Of a DNA stretch of 64,000 nucleotides, positions 1 through 12,329 are shown piece after piece. The DNA comes from Tubiluchus corallicola (Eukaryota; Priapulida; Priapulimorpha; Priapulimorphida; Tubiluchidae), in NCBI GenBank assembly GCA_030141605.1, contig JAQGDQ010000891.1:1-64000 (forward strand). Reading direction: 5' to 3'. Below the pieces are notes generated by a model. The model worked only from the letters and a program-made list of their open reading frames with translations, was not told the DNA's origin and did no database searches. Within the stretch, counting starts at the first letter, position 1. Every line of letters begins with the position of its first letter. The translations under genes were made by a program, and so were the position numbers.

Positions 1-40
1 TGATGATGATGATAATGATGATGATGATGATGATGATGAC

Positions 41-99
<59 letters not shown>

Positions 100-103
100 C
101 GAC

Positions 104-151
<48 letters not shown>

Positions 152-152
152 C

Positions 153-249
<97 letters not shown>
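1..249. repeat. (ATG)n followed by (AAT)n microsatellite
   Basis: About 150 bp of GAT/ATG triplets with a few GAC interruptions run directly into about 95 bp of pure AAT triplets. Trinucleotide runs elsewhere in this window (3196-3511, 19505-19545, 34541-34775, 51681-51704) sit at the 3' ends of retroposons, so this block is probably a retroposon tail whose body lies outside the window. Reading frames through it are poly-Met/poly-Ile artefacts. Confidence 0.95.
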
Positions 250-251
<2 letters not shown>

Positions 252-748
252 GATGGCGTCGCTGTTTTTAATTGGGTTACATCCTGGCATGAATCCGCCT
301 CCCTACTAATCAGCGTAGTGCCTACAAAATGAGATTAATGAGTGAAAGGTGTAAACTAGCCGAAAAATGCTTTTCAAATCCCGAATGACTGACGCCGAAA
401 TCTGGAATCTCGTGCAAAATCCGAAAACTGACACCAAAAACCCGGTTACGCATAATTAGGGCGTCCCGCTTGCCCGAATCAGTCATTTTACTTGCTATTT
501 GACCGACACTTTCTTTACATTTTTACACGATGAGTTTGTGAGTGTCGTCAGTCAACATGTGTCAACCGGCTGTCCATTTCCGTGCTTTCAATCTTGGAAT
601 TTTTGAAACAATCCGAGATGAATCGTTCCGCTATTCGAGGGGAGGGGAGGGTTAATCCAAACCGAATCATGTGACAGTATGTGCTCCTTAGAGATGTTAT
701 ATTATTCACTTGATTAGCTAAACATTTGGTAGGTACGTGCATCACTAA

Positions 749-1110
749 ATGTGGTCAAAATTCTTCATTTTGTTAAGCAGCCTACTATGGTCAAAATTCT
801 TCATTTTGTTAAGCAACCTACTATGGTCTAAATTCTTCGTTTTGTTAAGCAGCCTACTATGGTCAAAATTCTCCATTTTGTTAAGCAGCCTACTATGGTC
901 AAAATTCTCCATTTTGTTAAGCAACCTACTATGGTCAAAATTCTCCATTTTGTTAAGCAACCTACTATGGTCAAAATTCTCCATTTTGTTAAGCAGCCTA
1001 CTATGGTCAAAGTTCTCCATTTTGTTAAGCAACCTACTATGGTCAAAGTTCTCCATTTTGTTAAGCAACCTACTATGGTCAAAATTCTCCATTTTGTTAA
1101 GCAACCTGCT
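749..1110. repeat. 36-bp minisatellite, about 10 copies
   Basis: The unit is CTACTATGGTCAAAATTCTC followed by CATTTTGTTAAGCAAC, repeated about ten times with scattered substitutions (cttc/ctcc, agcagc/agcaac). Because 36 is a multiple of three and the unit has few stops, frames stay open on both strands over most of the array. No start context, flanking exon or splice site supports translation. Confidence 0.95.
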
Positions 1111-1700
1111 AATTAAATCAGCCTTCATACTGAAATATAAATCTTTTGGTCATCAAATAATTTAGCCGTCAAATCGCAACATCCGCTGCAGTCCAACTCA
1201 TTTTGCAAAACACAAGAATGGCAAAGAAATGTTTCTACATTAACAGCCAGGTGCATAGAAAGAGTGGAGAATCGCCAGGAGGTAATTCCCTAATTCCAAG
1301 CAACTGCAAGAGAAATAGATTATTCCTGGTATTTTCATACACGCACGCGTCCAGTTTTATTCAGGCAGACATGTTTTTGTACTAAGTACTGTAGCGCCAG
1401 AAATCAAAATAATTTAACCACGTTTGGGTAACTAGAGTTAAAAAAGTCTCAGAAAATGAAAACCAGAAAAACTAAAACGGCAAACACAGAGTGACTGATT
1501 CACTCAGTCTTTTACAAAAGCAGCAAGTTATAAAACACAGAAAATATATGGAATCCGATAATCTGAAACGTCAGTAAAATGTCTCTAATTGTATATTATG
1601 ATTTGACTTAGTCCTCTGCATATAAGCTTATATTGAACAGTCAATGAATTATCATTTAATCGGCAAGTATAAAAATAAGCAATGTTCATCTTTACCAACT
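1111..1700. other. No gene recognised
   Basis: AT-rich unique sequence. Short frames such as 1203-1385 have no recognisable motif and no splice context. Confidence 0.5.
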
Positions 1701-1708
1701 TAAGCATT

Positions 1709-1786
1709 TGATTCATTCATTCACTCATTCATTCATTCGTTTGTTCATTCATTCATTCATCTATCCATCCATTCGTTCATTCAATT
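1709..1786. repeat. (ATTC)n tetranucleotide microsatellite
   Basis: Imperfect run of cattcattcatt with gttc and atcc interruptions. Confidence 0.9.
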
Positions 1787-1789
1787 ATC

Positions 1790-2584
1790 ATTTATCAATA
1801 ACCAAGGTTGGAAACCCATGTTGTAAACTATGTTCGCCAGCACGAAATAATTTAGCTGGAAGTTAGCGTACTTTACGGATTGTTGGGACAATCTTATCAT
1901 CTCATCTTAAAGGAAAACCAGACCCAATCAATCTTAAACTGTAGGCCAAAACAATTTACTCTTTAAAATATTAAATGGAAACACACTATTTTTTTCGAAA
2001 ATGATTTACATGAAAGAATTATTACCTCACAAACACACAATTCGTGTACGCGCCCCTACTTCTTCGCTGTTACGTGCATTTCACCGTTCTCTAGTTAGGC
2101 GGGCACTAGTGCCTGCATTTCGAAACGTGTTGCACAAAAACAGGTGTTGTACCTCTCAGTTCAGATGTGTTAGTTTGTGACAACAGCTCATGCGTGAGCA
2201 CAGCGGTAAATTTGAAATTTTTATCTTAAAACTTGCCTAGTTTTAGTACAACACACTGAATATCTTACAGTAGCACTGTACTTCAATTTTCGCTTTCGGA
2301 AACACGTGCAACACGCTCGTTGAATATTGCTATTGAAAATTATGTTAGTTTGTGATGTCATCACTAGTTGCGCTCGCCTGCCGTTAATTAAGTTTTCAAT
2401 CTATTATTTAATTAGCAGAAACGCTTTTGCAGTATTAACTGTGTTAGAATGTATACTTTTTATTGGACTTGAAAATGGGGTCGTATATGAACAATCATCC
2501 TTTACTGATTGTAATTGTTGTGGATTTAAATATTGAATTTGGAATTTAATTATTTAGTATATTAATTTATCTGCATTTTTATAT
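1790..2584. other. No gene recognised
   Basis: Unique AT-rich DNA. The 69-codon frame at 2327-2536 shows no family resemblance that I can recognise. Confidence 0.4.
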
Positions 2585-2660
2585 TACCTCACAAGAAGCT
2601 TGCTGCATTAATAACCTTGATTTTAGCACTCATTTTAATGTTACATCGCTGTAAATAATA

Positions 2661-3075
2661 TTATCTGCATTTTAATGTTACATCACCACAATCCTGGTAC
2701 AGATTATGCAAAACAAGACATCATTGATAAATCTTTAGACCTGATGTCAACATAGCGCAATCTATTATCTTTCTTCCTACTATTTCCACTAACACATCCT
2801 TCTACCCTTCCTGTGTGATCTAACCTTTCTCCCAGTCCTTTTTTTTTGTTCACTCATTCATTCTTTTTTTATCGGGTTCACATGACAGTGGGCTTATACA
2901 AGCCTTTGCTTCTCTAGCCCACTGCAGTACAATTATTCTTTTATGATAACGATAGTGTATGAAACATAAAAATTTAATATAGTAGATGTAATATTTTGAT
3001 GTCACTGTGTGCTTAATGTCATTGTATTGTACTGAATGTGATAATAATAACAAATAAAATAAATAAATACGCACA
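2661..3075 (+). mobile_element. Nested LINE-like 3' end with AAATA-rich tail
   Basis: This segment splits the retroposon at 2585-3511 relative to its copy near 19.6 kb. It ends in GATAATAATAACAAATAAAA then taaataaat, a typical LINE 3' tail, and contains ATCGGGTTCACATGACAGTG and a GTGGGCTTATACAAGCC motif upstream. I see no reverse-transcriptase coding sequence. The exact left border is uncertain by about 20 bp. Confidence 0.5.
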
Positions 3076-3193
3076 AGTTAAAAACTTTAGAATGCGTAAA
3101 TTTAATAATGCAGAATTCACTCTAGTGTCTATGTAAACTTGTACATTGATTGTACAGAAATTTTTGCCTGCAAAAAGAGGCTAATAAAGACTT

Positions 3194-3511
<318 letters not shown>

Positions 3512-3906
3512 TTCCTTTAAGTGATCGTAATTATCATGTTTCCCATACTCCAAGTATCAGCGTACCATTGATTAAGTGCAACACCAAGGAATTGCAAACA
3601 CTCTTCAAATAAACCCATCGCCTGTACACGAGGAAACACGAATTCCTTCTAGACGGAAGTGCTGCGGATATTATAGGCTTTTCCCAGTAATGTACTAACA
3701 CAAAAAATAAACAGACCGAACGTTCCTAAGACCTGGAAAATTCCCGGTATTATTCTTCTCTCCGGCCTCTTCTGTTATTTGTTGAAAATCTTCAGGGATT
3801 CTTCCAAGTGTTGTTATTCTTGTTTTATCCCGGCAAAGACCATCTCGTGCGCGTTGGATCTTACACATGTAGGCGAAAGTATAAAATGCTCACTGTGTTA
3901 TGGAAA

Positions 3907-4290
3907 TGTGGACGTATGTGGACGTATGTGGATGTATGTGGACGTATGTGGACGTTTGTGGACGTACGTGGATGTATGTGGACGTATGTGGACGTTTGTG
4001 GACGTACGTGGACGTATGTGGATGTATGTGGACGTTTGTGGACGTACGTGGATGTATGTGGATGTATGTGGATGTATGTGGACGTATGTGGACGTTTGTG
4101 GACGTACGTGGATGTATGTGGACGTATGTGGATGTATGTGGACGTATGTGGACGTATGTGGATGTATGTGGACGTATGTGGACGTACGTGGATGTATGTG
4201 GACGTATGCTGACGTATGTGGACGTATGTGGATGTATGTGGACGTATGTGGATGTATGTGGACGTATGTGGACGTATGTGGATGTATGTG
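3907..4290. repeat. 10-bp minisatellite, about 38 copies
   Basis: The unit is GTGGACGTAT with three variable positions (gac/gat and tat/tac/ttt). The array is nearly perfect in length, with one interruption (ATGCTGACG) near 4207. Since 10 is not a multiple of three, all frames cycle through the same codons and stay open. The Cys/Trp/Val-rich peptides predicted here are not credible proteins. Confidence 0.95.
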
Positions 4291-4949
4291 AACGTCACAC
4301 AAATGACACAAGTCGTAACACAAAAGCAATGCAGTTTAACGAACCACGTATTTATCACTTAACGTACAAAAAACCTTTACGTATATAAAGTTAAAAAAAA
4401 TTGACTTGAAATTTTGTATCGCTGCGTTATTGCGCCAAGAGCTTGCGTCAGCACCAACGCTGACACGCCGTATAAAACTTTAAAATTTAAATTCCTGTGA
4501 TAACTTTTAAAGAACAAGAAAAGGGGTACCTGAAGCAGGTTTCAGAAAAAATCGCCTTAAAAATTGTACCACTTTACAACCATTTTATGCATATATCGTA
4601 CTCGCGTTGAAAGGAATTTTTGTTTGTTTTCATTCTAAATCTTCCACAATACTCTTCCGACATGACGTCACTATGCAAACGTAAATGAGGGGAAGAAAAG
4701 GCAATATTAAATTATGTCCCAAAAAATTTCAATACAAATTTATATTACTTAGCATTTCGCTAAGCTGCTGTAACTAGAATATTATATTATAAGCCTAGGA
4801 TATCACATGGCACGCCTTTACAATATGTTCTCATTTGCTATTCAATTCAACGTTATCATTTTTATACACTGGTCATTTTTAGATACGGGTCATTAAGTAA
4901 TTGCTGTTTTGTTTACTGAATTGTGTTTTTCGTTAATGGCTGTTTTTTT

Positions 4950-5425
4950 GTTTATTATTGTTTATTTATTTCACGTCAACACAAATACACAATTAATACA
5001 TTAAAAGAAACAAAAAGTTATCAATAATTCAATGAATAACAAAAAGTAAGATACACAATAGGAAGCAAATTTTGGAAAAAATGATTTAAACTGTCTTTAG
5101 ACGTAGGTCAACCTATGTTAAACAAAGATAGTGATATCGCTACTTCCTTTAATACTGGTGTCTAAACAACGTTATGTACAGCATCATTACAAATATACTA
5201 ACTTGACTCTCAAAACACTGTAGGGTTGAAATACAAACAGGAAAATTATCGCCGTTGTATGTTGCTTAGTAAATTCGTATACAGTTTACTTTGAGCACAT
5301 AACTAGTTTAGATATATCATAGTTTAGGTTTGCTAAATATACAAAAAGCAGGGCTTGTTAGATTGTCTCACACTGTGAAAGAAAAAAAAGTAAAAAAGTA
5401 ATGAAAATAATCTGAAAATTTATAT
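4950..5425 (-). mobile_element. 5'-truncated LINE 3' end
   Basis: The segment 5340-5425 (landmarks AAAAAGCAGGGCTTGTTAGA, TGTCTCACAC and ATAATCTGAAAATTTA) matches 51066-51140. There the same sequence continues on the minus strand into a degenerate reverse-transcriptase C terminus. The lower-coordinate part (TTTATTTATTTCACGTCAAC) is the AT-rich 3' UTR. The similarity stops near 5425, as expected for 5' truncation. Confidence 0.45.
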
Positions 5426-5429
5426 TATA

Positions 5430-6043
5430 GGCTAGTTCGCTTTCGTGTTTGTCAGGCATAATTAAGGCTCTTGGTTAAATTAGTCATTAATGTATTATAT
5501 GACCATGACTTTAACACACACAAAATGCCAGAATGTACAACAATGACTTTTAAAAATACTCAATCAAATTTGCTTATTGGGTGAATTAATGTCAAGCTAT
5601 TTTGTTTCTAAAAGTTTCTAAAAATTTGAAAAGCAAAGGAAGCCGCGTTCACACTTGTATGATTACACCATGCAGCCAAGTCAGACTTGGCGAATATTTG
5701 GCTTCCAAACGTAAGCAAAAGCAGGCGTTTTCTACAGGGCTGGTTCATCGGTCATCTCGGTCCAATTGGCCCAATGAGCTGACAGCATCTCGCTTCTGTA
5801 CTAGAGCAATAAACATTCATTTTTCAAATGCTTTCTGCAATAAACAGCTGTAGTGTGCCCATAGCAAGGCCATAATGTATCCAACAATTGATCATATAGT
5901 AATATGGACTTTATGGAACTCGAGTGAATCATTATTTTACAGCCGTGATGTGTAAGAGTGATTACAGTTTCGCCAAGTTCTATAAGAAATTGATTTCGCG
6001 TGTAAGGAAAGTTAACTCCGAGTCTGAATGAAGGTTGAACTCA
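5430..6043. other. No gene recognised
   Basis: Unique DNA. A frame at 5602-5853 lacks recognisable domains. The stretch GCGTTCACACTTGTATG near 5646 resembles the start of the repeat family seen at 21.9 and 43.4 kb, but not enough to call a copy. Confidence 0.4.
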
Positions 6044-6051
6044 ACTATTAT

Positions 6052-6471
6052 TAAGGGTGAGCATCGAACGTTCGAGTTCGAACGTTCGAATCGAATTCGA
6101 ACGAGTTTTTTAGTGCGAGCTCGATTCTACTCCAAAACTATAGATTCGAATAATTCAGCACTTCAATCACATATGCTCTTTATCACTAAAACGATCGAAA
6201 CAGCATGCAATTAGCATAAGTTAGCTGTGATTTCTGTGCACAATTTTAAAGAAATTACTAGTCGTTTTATTGCAGAACAAAATCTAGTGAAATCCATGAT
6301 CTTTGTAAGACTAATTTTTGCTGGTGGTTCGAAAACTTGTTCGAAAATCTTTCGATCTAAATTCGAATTCGGTTCGAATTCGAAACACTGAAGTTCGGTT
6401 CGATTCGAATTCGAAACACTGAAGTTCGGTTCGATTCGAATTCGCTTTCTGGTAGAGAATGCTCACCCCTA
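6052..6471. mobile_element. hAT-type MITE (GGGTGAGCAT family), copy 1
   Basis: The termini are TAAGGGTGAGCATCGAACG and GAATGCTCACCCCTA, which are inverted repeats of each other. The element is flanked by a perfect 8-bp direct repeat ACTATTAT (6044-6051 and 6472-6479). An 8-bp duplication with short inverted ends is the signature of the hAT superfamily. The interior is non-coding and unusually rich in TTCGAA and GAATTC palindromes near both ends. A second copy lies at 61377-61760. Confidence 0.85.
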
Positions 6472-6479
6472 ACTATTAT

Positions 6480-7730
6480 GATTCTACTAAGAATTTCACA
6501 GCAATTAAACAGGACATGATTAAGCACCAGTTAATAAACTAACACGAATATTTATTCTTTGTCAACAGCTGATCATTTTACTTAAAGGAAAAACCAACCA
6601 TCGAACAACATTTATTGCATTTTAATGTACAATTAAAAATATTGGAATCACCATACAATGTATGCGCATAGAATGTTTTACTTAAAAATGTAAAAGAAAT
6701 TTAAATATTTTTTGTATTTCCCGCCAAACGAAAATCGTCTCCGTCATTGGTAATGGCGTAATCTGGTGTCTGCTGGGCAGCGTGAATGCTGTGAACGCAA
6801 GCTGTGAAGTCAAGCTGTGAGAAAGGTACCCGTTGAGAAATTTCTACAGTTCACTCAGAAGTTCAGTTATTCTAGCGTTGTATTTAACTGTGTTTATGTA
6901 AAAATTGGTCATTGGATCAATTACGATCAAGTTTAAAGTGGTTACGTAGCTTTAATCCACAGGATTATACCGTAAAATGCGTAAGTAGCATGCATTAACT
7001 TTGTAAATGTAATTATACAGACTTTTGTTGACTTTCAGATACGCAAATGTACTTAAAAGAGCATATAGTACGTACCGGGTTACTTAGTTTATAGAGTTCA
7101 CTCTATAACTCAGCCTAGGAATTGTTGAAGCACCTGGCAGAATAACAGTTCATATTGCACGGAAACCGGATGACGCCATTTTTCGTCTAAAATGAGGACG
7201 CCCAAGCGTGATGACGGCAACTTTAAGTTGACTCTGCTAATTATACGAGGCGCTTATCACAATTTTATTGTTGAAGCTTTCTAACATTTTTCTCCAATAT
7301 TAGAATAAGCTCAACTTCCCGAAAGACTTGACTTTTGCTTTAACGTTTGCTAATATCACGTTAAGTAAGTAGACATGAATTGAAGCAAAGAATTATGACA
7401 CATTCTGGATATTAAATCATTCTGGGATTCTAACGAACCAAATGAGGTTTACTGTACTTCTAATGGTGACTAGGTTGTGTGTTGGTCCTCTAGATTTTGA
7501 GGTACATCTAAAAGCAATAATCCAGCAATAACCAAGATTAATACAATTTGCGCTGAAAACTAAGAAGCAAGCTCACGAAGGCCACCCATATTAGGAGTGA
7601 ATATTATATTCCTAGTAGTGAGAAAGAGTTATAAAGGTGTTATTAATTAAATAATTAAATTTAAACTAAAGTAGGGTACAAAAACTTGATGAGATGTTTT
7701 AACCCTTTACTAAGTAATTGTGGAAGGGCA
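6480..7730. other. No gene recognised
   Basis: Unique AT-rich DNA with no open frame longer than about 60 codons and no repeat that I recognise. Confidence 0.4.
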
Positions 7731-7732
7731 TC

Positions 7733-8776
7733 ACCCGATTAGTAATAACTGTGCAGGTGTGTACTGATTAGTAACAACTGTGCAGGGTGTACCGATTAGT
7801 AACAACTGTGCAGGTGTGTACTGATCAGTAACAACTGTGCAGGTGTGTACTGATTAGTAACAACTGTGCAGGTGTGTACAGATTAGTAACAACTGTGCAG
7901 CTGTGTATTGATTAGTAACAACTGTGCAGGTGTGTACTGATTAGTAACAACTGTGCAGGTGTGTATTGATTAGTAACAACTGTGCAGGTGTGTTCTGATT
8001 AGTAACAACTGTGCAGGTGTGTACTGATTAGTAACAACTGTGCAGGGTGTACCGATTAGTAACAACTGTGCAGGTGTGTACTGATCAGTAACAACTGTGC
8101 AGGTGTGTACTGATTAGTAACAACAGTGCAGGTGTGTACAGATTAGTAACAACTGTGCAGCTGTGTATTGATTAGTAACAACTGTGCAGGTGTGTACTGA
8201 TTAGTAACAACTGTGCAGGTGTGTACTGATTAGTAACAACTGTGCAGGTGTGTACTGATTAGTAACAACTGTGCAGGTGTGTACTGATTAGTAACAACCG
8301 TGCAGGGGTGTACTGATGAGTAACAATGCAGGGGTTTACTGATTAGTAACAACTGTGCGGGTGTGTACTGATTAGTAACAACTGTGCAGGTGTGTATTGA
8401 TTAGTAACAACTGTGCAGGTGTGTACTGATTAGTAACAACTGTGCAGGGGTGTACTGATTAGTAACAACTGTGCAGGGGTGTACTGATTAGTAACAACTG
8501 TGCAGGGGTTTACTGATTAGTAACAACTGTGCAGGGGTGTACTGATTAGTAACAACTGTGCAGGGTGTACTGATTAGTAACAACTGTGCAGGTGTGTACT
8601 GATTAGTAACAACTGTGCAGGGGTGTACTGATTAGTAACAACTGTGCAGGGGTTTACTGATTAGTAACAACTGTGCAGGGGTGTACTGATTAGTAACAAC
8701 TGTGCAGGGTGTACTGATTAGTAACAACTGTGCAGGGTGTACTGATTAGTAACAACTGTGCAGGTGTGTACTGATT
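7733..8776. repeat. 28/29-bp minisatellite with higher-order repeats, about 36 copies
   Basis: The unit is ACTGATTAGTAACAACTGTG followed by CAGGTGTGT, with 28-bp variants (CAGGGTGT) and CAGGGGTGT or CAGGGGTTT variants. A characteristic order of variants starting at 7781 (CAGGGTGTACCG, then GATCAG, then GTACAG, then CAGCTGTGTATTG) recurs at 8041, exactly 260 bp later. A different series repeats at about 8505 and 8650. The array therefore grew by duplicating multi-unit blocks. Confidence 0.95.
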
Positions 8777-10340
8777 TTGTAGTTCCTATTTTCATGTTAT
8801 TCATGCTGACATAAATTTTACATTATATAATTTACAGTAATTCTTACAGCAATTTAAATGTTCAATTCAATTCACTTGAAATGATACAAAAGCATTTTGA
8901 GTGAGAGTCTAGATCATGGTGCCATCGGGTCGGCTCGTAAAAAGGTTATTATATTTTCTCAATGCTCTTAGTTTGTCACGCAAGTTACATTGTGTAATGC
9001 ATTGAATTTTCTATTCTGGTTTTGTTCGTAACTATTACGCATACGCGTGCTTAATAATGTTTTGTACATCTGTCAAAGGCAAAGAACCACAGTTGTCTGT
9101 CATGTTGTTATTAGTATAGTAGAAAGTTGGTGCCAAACTTTTTCAGTACAACATAAATGTACTGATTTTCCCTTTTGCTAACTACAATAATAAGCTAACT
9201 AGCAAAGGCCCCGCAAAAAAATTGCATGTAAATACACGTATAATCAATAATGCGCGAACATCCTACGTAGCCCTCACTTATAACGCAAAGCCAGCAGCAG
9301 GTTTTACTGAATTAAAGTTATAAGGTTATAGACAAAGTACAATGGATGACGTCAGAACAATGGCTTTGCGTCAGCAGTTTCCTAAGCGAAAATTGCCGAA
9401 AATAGAACATATAATTAACTCGTCGGCACTCCTCTTGGTGGACCTGTCCTAACATATGGCCCACAACATCGTGTAGCCTTGTTCTTCCTCTTTCTAAAGA
9501 GCCATATATCTCCTTTCGAGAGTCCCACCAGGCGCCGCTAGAACGTTTTTTCCGCAGACTGTTTGGTCAAAATTTCGAAAAAATCGCGAGTGGGGTCCGG
9601 GAAAATCGCGAGTGGGGTCCGGTGGTGGTGGTGGTGGGAGTAGTAGTAGTAGTAGCGATATTATAGTATTTTAGTACAATAATATCTTTATATGAACTCT
9701 GAACTATGATATTTTATTTCACACATAAAACACATAATGTTTCACACATTAGTTTATATGAATCATTCATCAGTCCATCACCACCCCTTCAGCAATTAAT
9801 GCACATGATGTTGTAAAGTGTAAACGCGTTAAAATCTTGCCCCAAGGCAGCCATTATGAGAGAAAACACTTCTTCTTTCTCATGAATTTATTAAAAGGTT
9901 TTTCAAACACTTCTTGCGATCATCAATTAGAAAACTATGTGGCGGGGAGCGGCGCTAAAACGACGGTGTCCCCGGGGCAACCAGAAGCGGAAATTGCTCC
10001 ATTAACTATTGCGTGTACGGCAGAATTTGAAGAGCCACGATGTTTCAACTTTGTGGCGGGTTTCCTCTTCTGTTGTGAACTCACCGAAACACCCTAGGAT
10101 GAGAACGGTCTCCTCTAAAATATTCATGTAAAAGCTGCGAAGCCATCCGTTCCGCATGAGTAAATTCAAACACAGGTTAGGCGAAATTCGGTAAATAAAC
10201 GATCTGCTGAAATAAGATCAGTTTTTAATTTCATTTTGATGCGCTAATATTTGCTCTTTTCTCTGACCTTTTGGAGCGGGTTTACTGGAAACGAGTGAAG
10301 TCGAGGTGTGGATTGGGTGGGTGAGTCCAGAAGTGGGTGG
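8777..10340. other. No gene recognised; small GC-rich repeats
   Basis: Mostly unique DNA. Between 9580 and 9622 a 21-bp unit containing AATCGCGAGTGGGGTCCGG occurs twice, followed by a (GTG)n(GTA)n run to 9655. The block 9938-10060 is CpG-rich. An 86-codon frame (9837-10097) shows no recognisable domain or splice context. Confidence 0.45.
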
Positions 10341-10356
10341 CCTAGTGGACTAGATT

Positions 10357-10974
10357 CAGCGGCGGATTATGATTTTATGGGCCTTAGGCTTGAGCTTGAA
10401 ACGGGCCTTTTGCTACACTGCTGAGCTGACGTGTTTTTGTGGAGCTCTCGTCGTTTGTAAGTTTGTTTAATTTTGCGAGTTTTTGTTTACATATGTGTTA
10501 GAATGTACTTGTGTATGATGGTTTCAAACTGCAGTGGGGAACGATCATTCTCTGCTCTGAAAAGGATAAAAACTTATTTACGGTCATCTCTAAAGGATGA
10601 CAAATTAAACAATTTATCACTGATGCATATTGAGTCAGATATGTTGAAAAAATGGACTTTTCAGAAATTATAACTGACTTTGCCCCCAGAAAAATTCGGA
10701 AACTGAAATTTTGAACTTAAACTTAAACTGTGTAAACGTGAATTGTGTAAACTTAAATTGTGTAAACTTGAATTGTGTAAACCCGATTTGAAATACAGTG
10801 ACTGACTTTTGAAAAAAAAACTTTTTTCTATATTTTATTTTGGCGGGCCCCTTGCTCTTTTGTCAATTTATTTTTTTTTACAAAAAAATTTTTTTTCGTT
10901 TTATTTTTCCGGGCCCCTTTTGATCCCGGGCCTTAGGCTTCAGCCTATTCAGCCTATAGGGCTATCCGCTACAG
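10357..10974 (+). mobile_element. Internally deleted hAT transposon
   Basis: The element begins CAGCGGCGGATTATG and ends ATCCGCTACAG. It is bounded by a perfect 8-bp duplication ACTAGATT at 10349-10356 and 10975-10982. The subterminal sequences GGCCTTAGGCTTGAGC (left) and GGCCTTAGGCTTCAGCC (right) extend the relationship between the ends. The 618-bp body holds only the 3' part of a transposase frame, so the copy is non-autonomous. Confidence 0.85.
10521..10714 (+). pseudogene. hAT transposase C-terminal dimerisation fragment
   Basis: The first frame reads NCSGERSFSALKRIKTYLRS and continues with SSLKDDKLNNLSLMHIESDM. This is the conserved hAT dimerisation region (ERxFSxLKxIKxxLRxxxxxxRLxxLxLLxI) as found in ZMYM1-like hAT transposases. 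After the run of A residues at about 10643-10650 a +1 frameshift is needed to continue as DFSEIITDFAPRKIRK, the usual C terminus of these proteins, ending at TGA 10712-10714. The catalytic domain and the BED/TTF zinc finger are absent. The fragment is inactive and useful only for classifying the element. Confidence 0.85.
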
Positions 10975-10982
10975 ACTAGATT

Positions 10983-12320
10983 TCGGACTGCAAATAACCC
11001 GATCTCGAGTTCGAGGCTAACAGCTGTCTGATTGTTATTCGTTCTTTGTGTGTTGCGTCCGTAGCAACATTCGTCGTTAGTGTTAATGTTGTCTGTTCTT
11101 TGTCTTTTGTCTTTGTGGAGCTTTTAGTGAAATCCGAAAATTTCCGGTAAAACTTGATTGAAAAGGTAAGAGAAAATATTTCAAGTTTTAAGGAAATTCT
11201 AAAGAGTAGGCGCATCCAAATGCTCAGCAAGGACTTACAATAAAAAACTATCAATTTCTGATTCAGTAACATCGACCAAAATGCAAAAAAGGTGTGGCAT
11301 TATTTGATCAGAATGAGATGTAAACTGAATGGAAACTATGGAAACGAGGGAAACTAAAAAGCTCTCTTTTTATTTGAAGTTTTCTAAAACAGTTTTCAGT
11401 TATAACTATAGTACTACAGACAGCATGTGAAATAGTCGTAGTTATGGACAACGAATGAATGATGATGATGAAGAAGAAGAAGGTAGTCGGAATGCGCATC
11501 TTATAAACAGCGCAATCGTCTAAAATTGTTCAGCTACATCCTACATCGGGTTTTTACGGAAGTGGTTCTAGCAAGCCTCTTCCGGGTAGCCTTCTATTTC
11601 ATTACTTATTTGCCATGTTTACTCATCTTTTTTTTGTTTACCTAGAACGATAGTTTAGGTCTGTTTACTTTGCTGCAGTCCGTGAAACAAAATTCAATAT
11701 TTCTTGGAAAAGTGAGTCGCAAATTTTCCATTTGAAAACAACATGAAGAACTTTCCGTACTTGTGGTCTCAAGTGTACGGGACATGCCATCTTGATATAA
11801 CTATTCAATTTTGTACACTTCACGCGTCTCATTCGGACAGGCAATAACATGGTCGTTTTAAGCGTCTTCTTAATAGAATCGACGGCAGCGTTGATATTCG
11901 TGTTTCGTAGTCCGAATTTGCGTCAGACAATTTGCAAGTTGATGGCGGCTCGGAAAGCTTGGGAATCCGCACGGTAATTTACCGAGGAAAACAGCAACGT
12001 GAGGCGACATGATTCTTATCTAGCACAAGTTTTTAGGGTGTCTTAAAACACTAACTTCCTGCCACTTGCTGCTTGGACCTCTACTGGTGCTCCCTGTCGG
12101 CGATGTTTGTCTCTTCATGTTCTTCATCTTGTAATGTTGGTAAATCTAATTCATCTCATCCGGGTTGCAGTGTCAACATCAATGAGGGAAAAAATGTGAC
12201 GCTTGTCGCGTATTGATTCACAAGCTGTTACACTTCAGAAATGTCTGATGAACTGCATGGTGGTGTTGATGATGTCTTGGCTTTAAGTACACGCATTTAT
12301 TACACAATCAGCTTAGCTTG
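10983..12320. other. No gene recognised
   Basis: Unique DNA. Frames on the minus strand (10976-11272, 11308-11499, 11665-11850) show no domain similarity and no paired splice sites. Confidence 0.4.
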
Positions 12321-12329
12321 TTGTCACAG

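Noticed and set aside
3779-4388. 130-170 codon Cys/Trp/His-rich frames on both strands
   Set aside because: Products of the 10-bp minisatellite. Equivalent frames exist in several registers and both strands.
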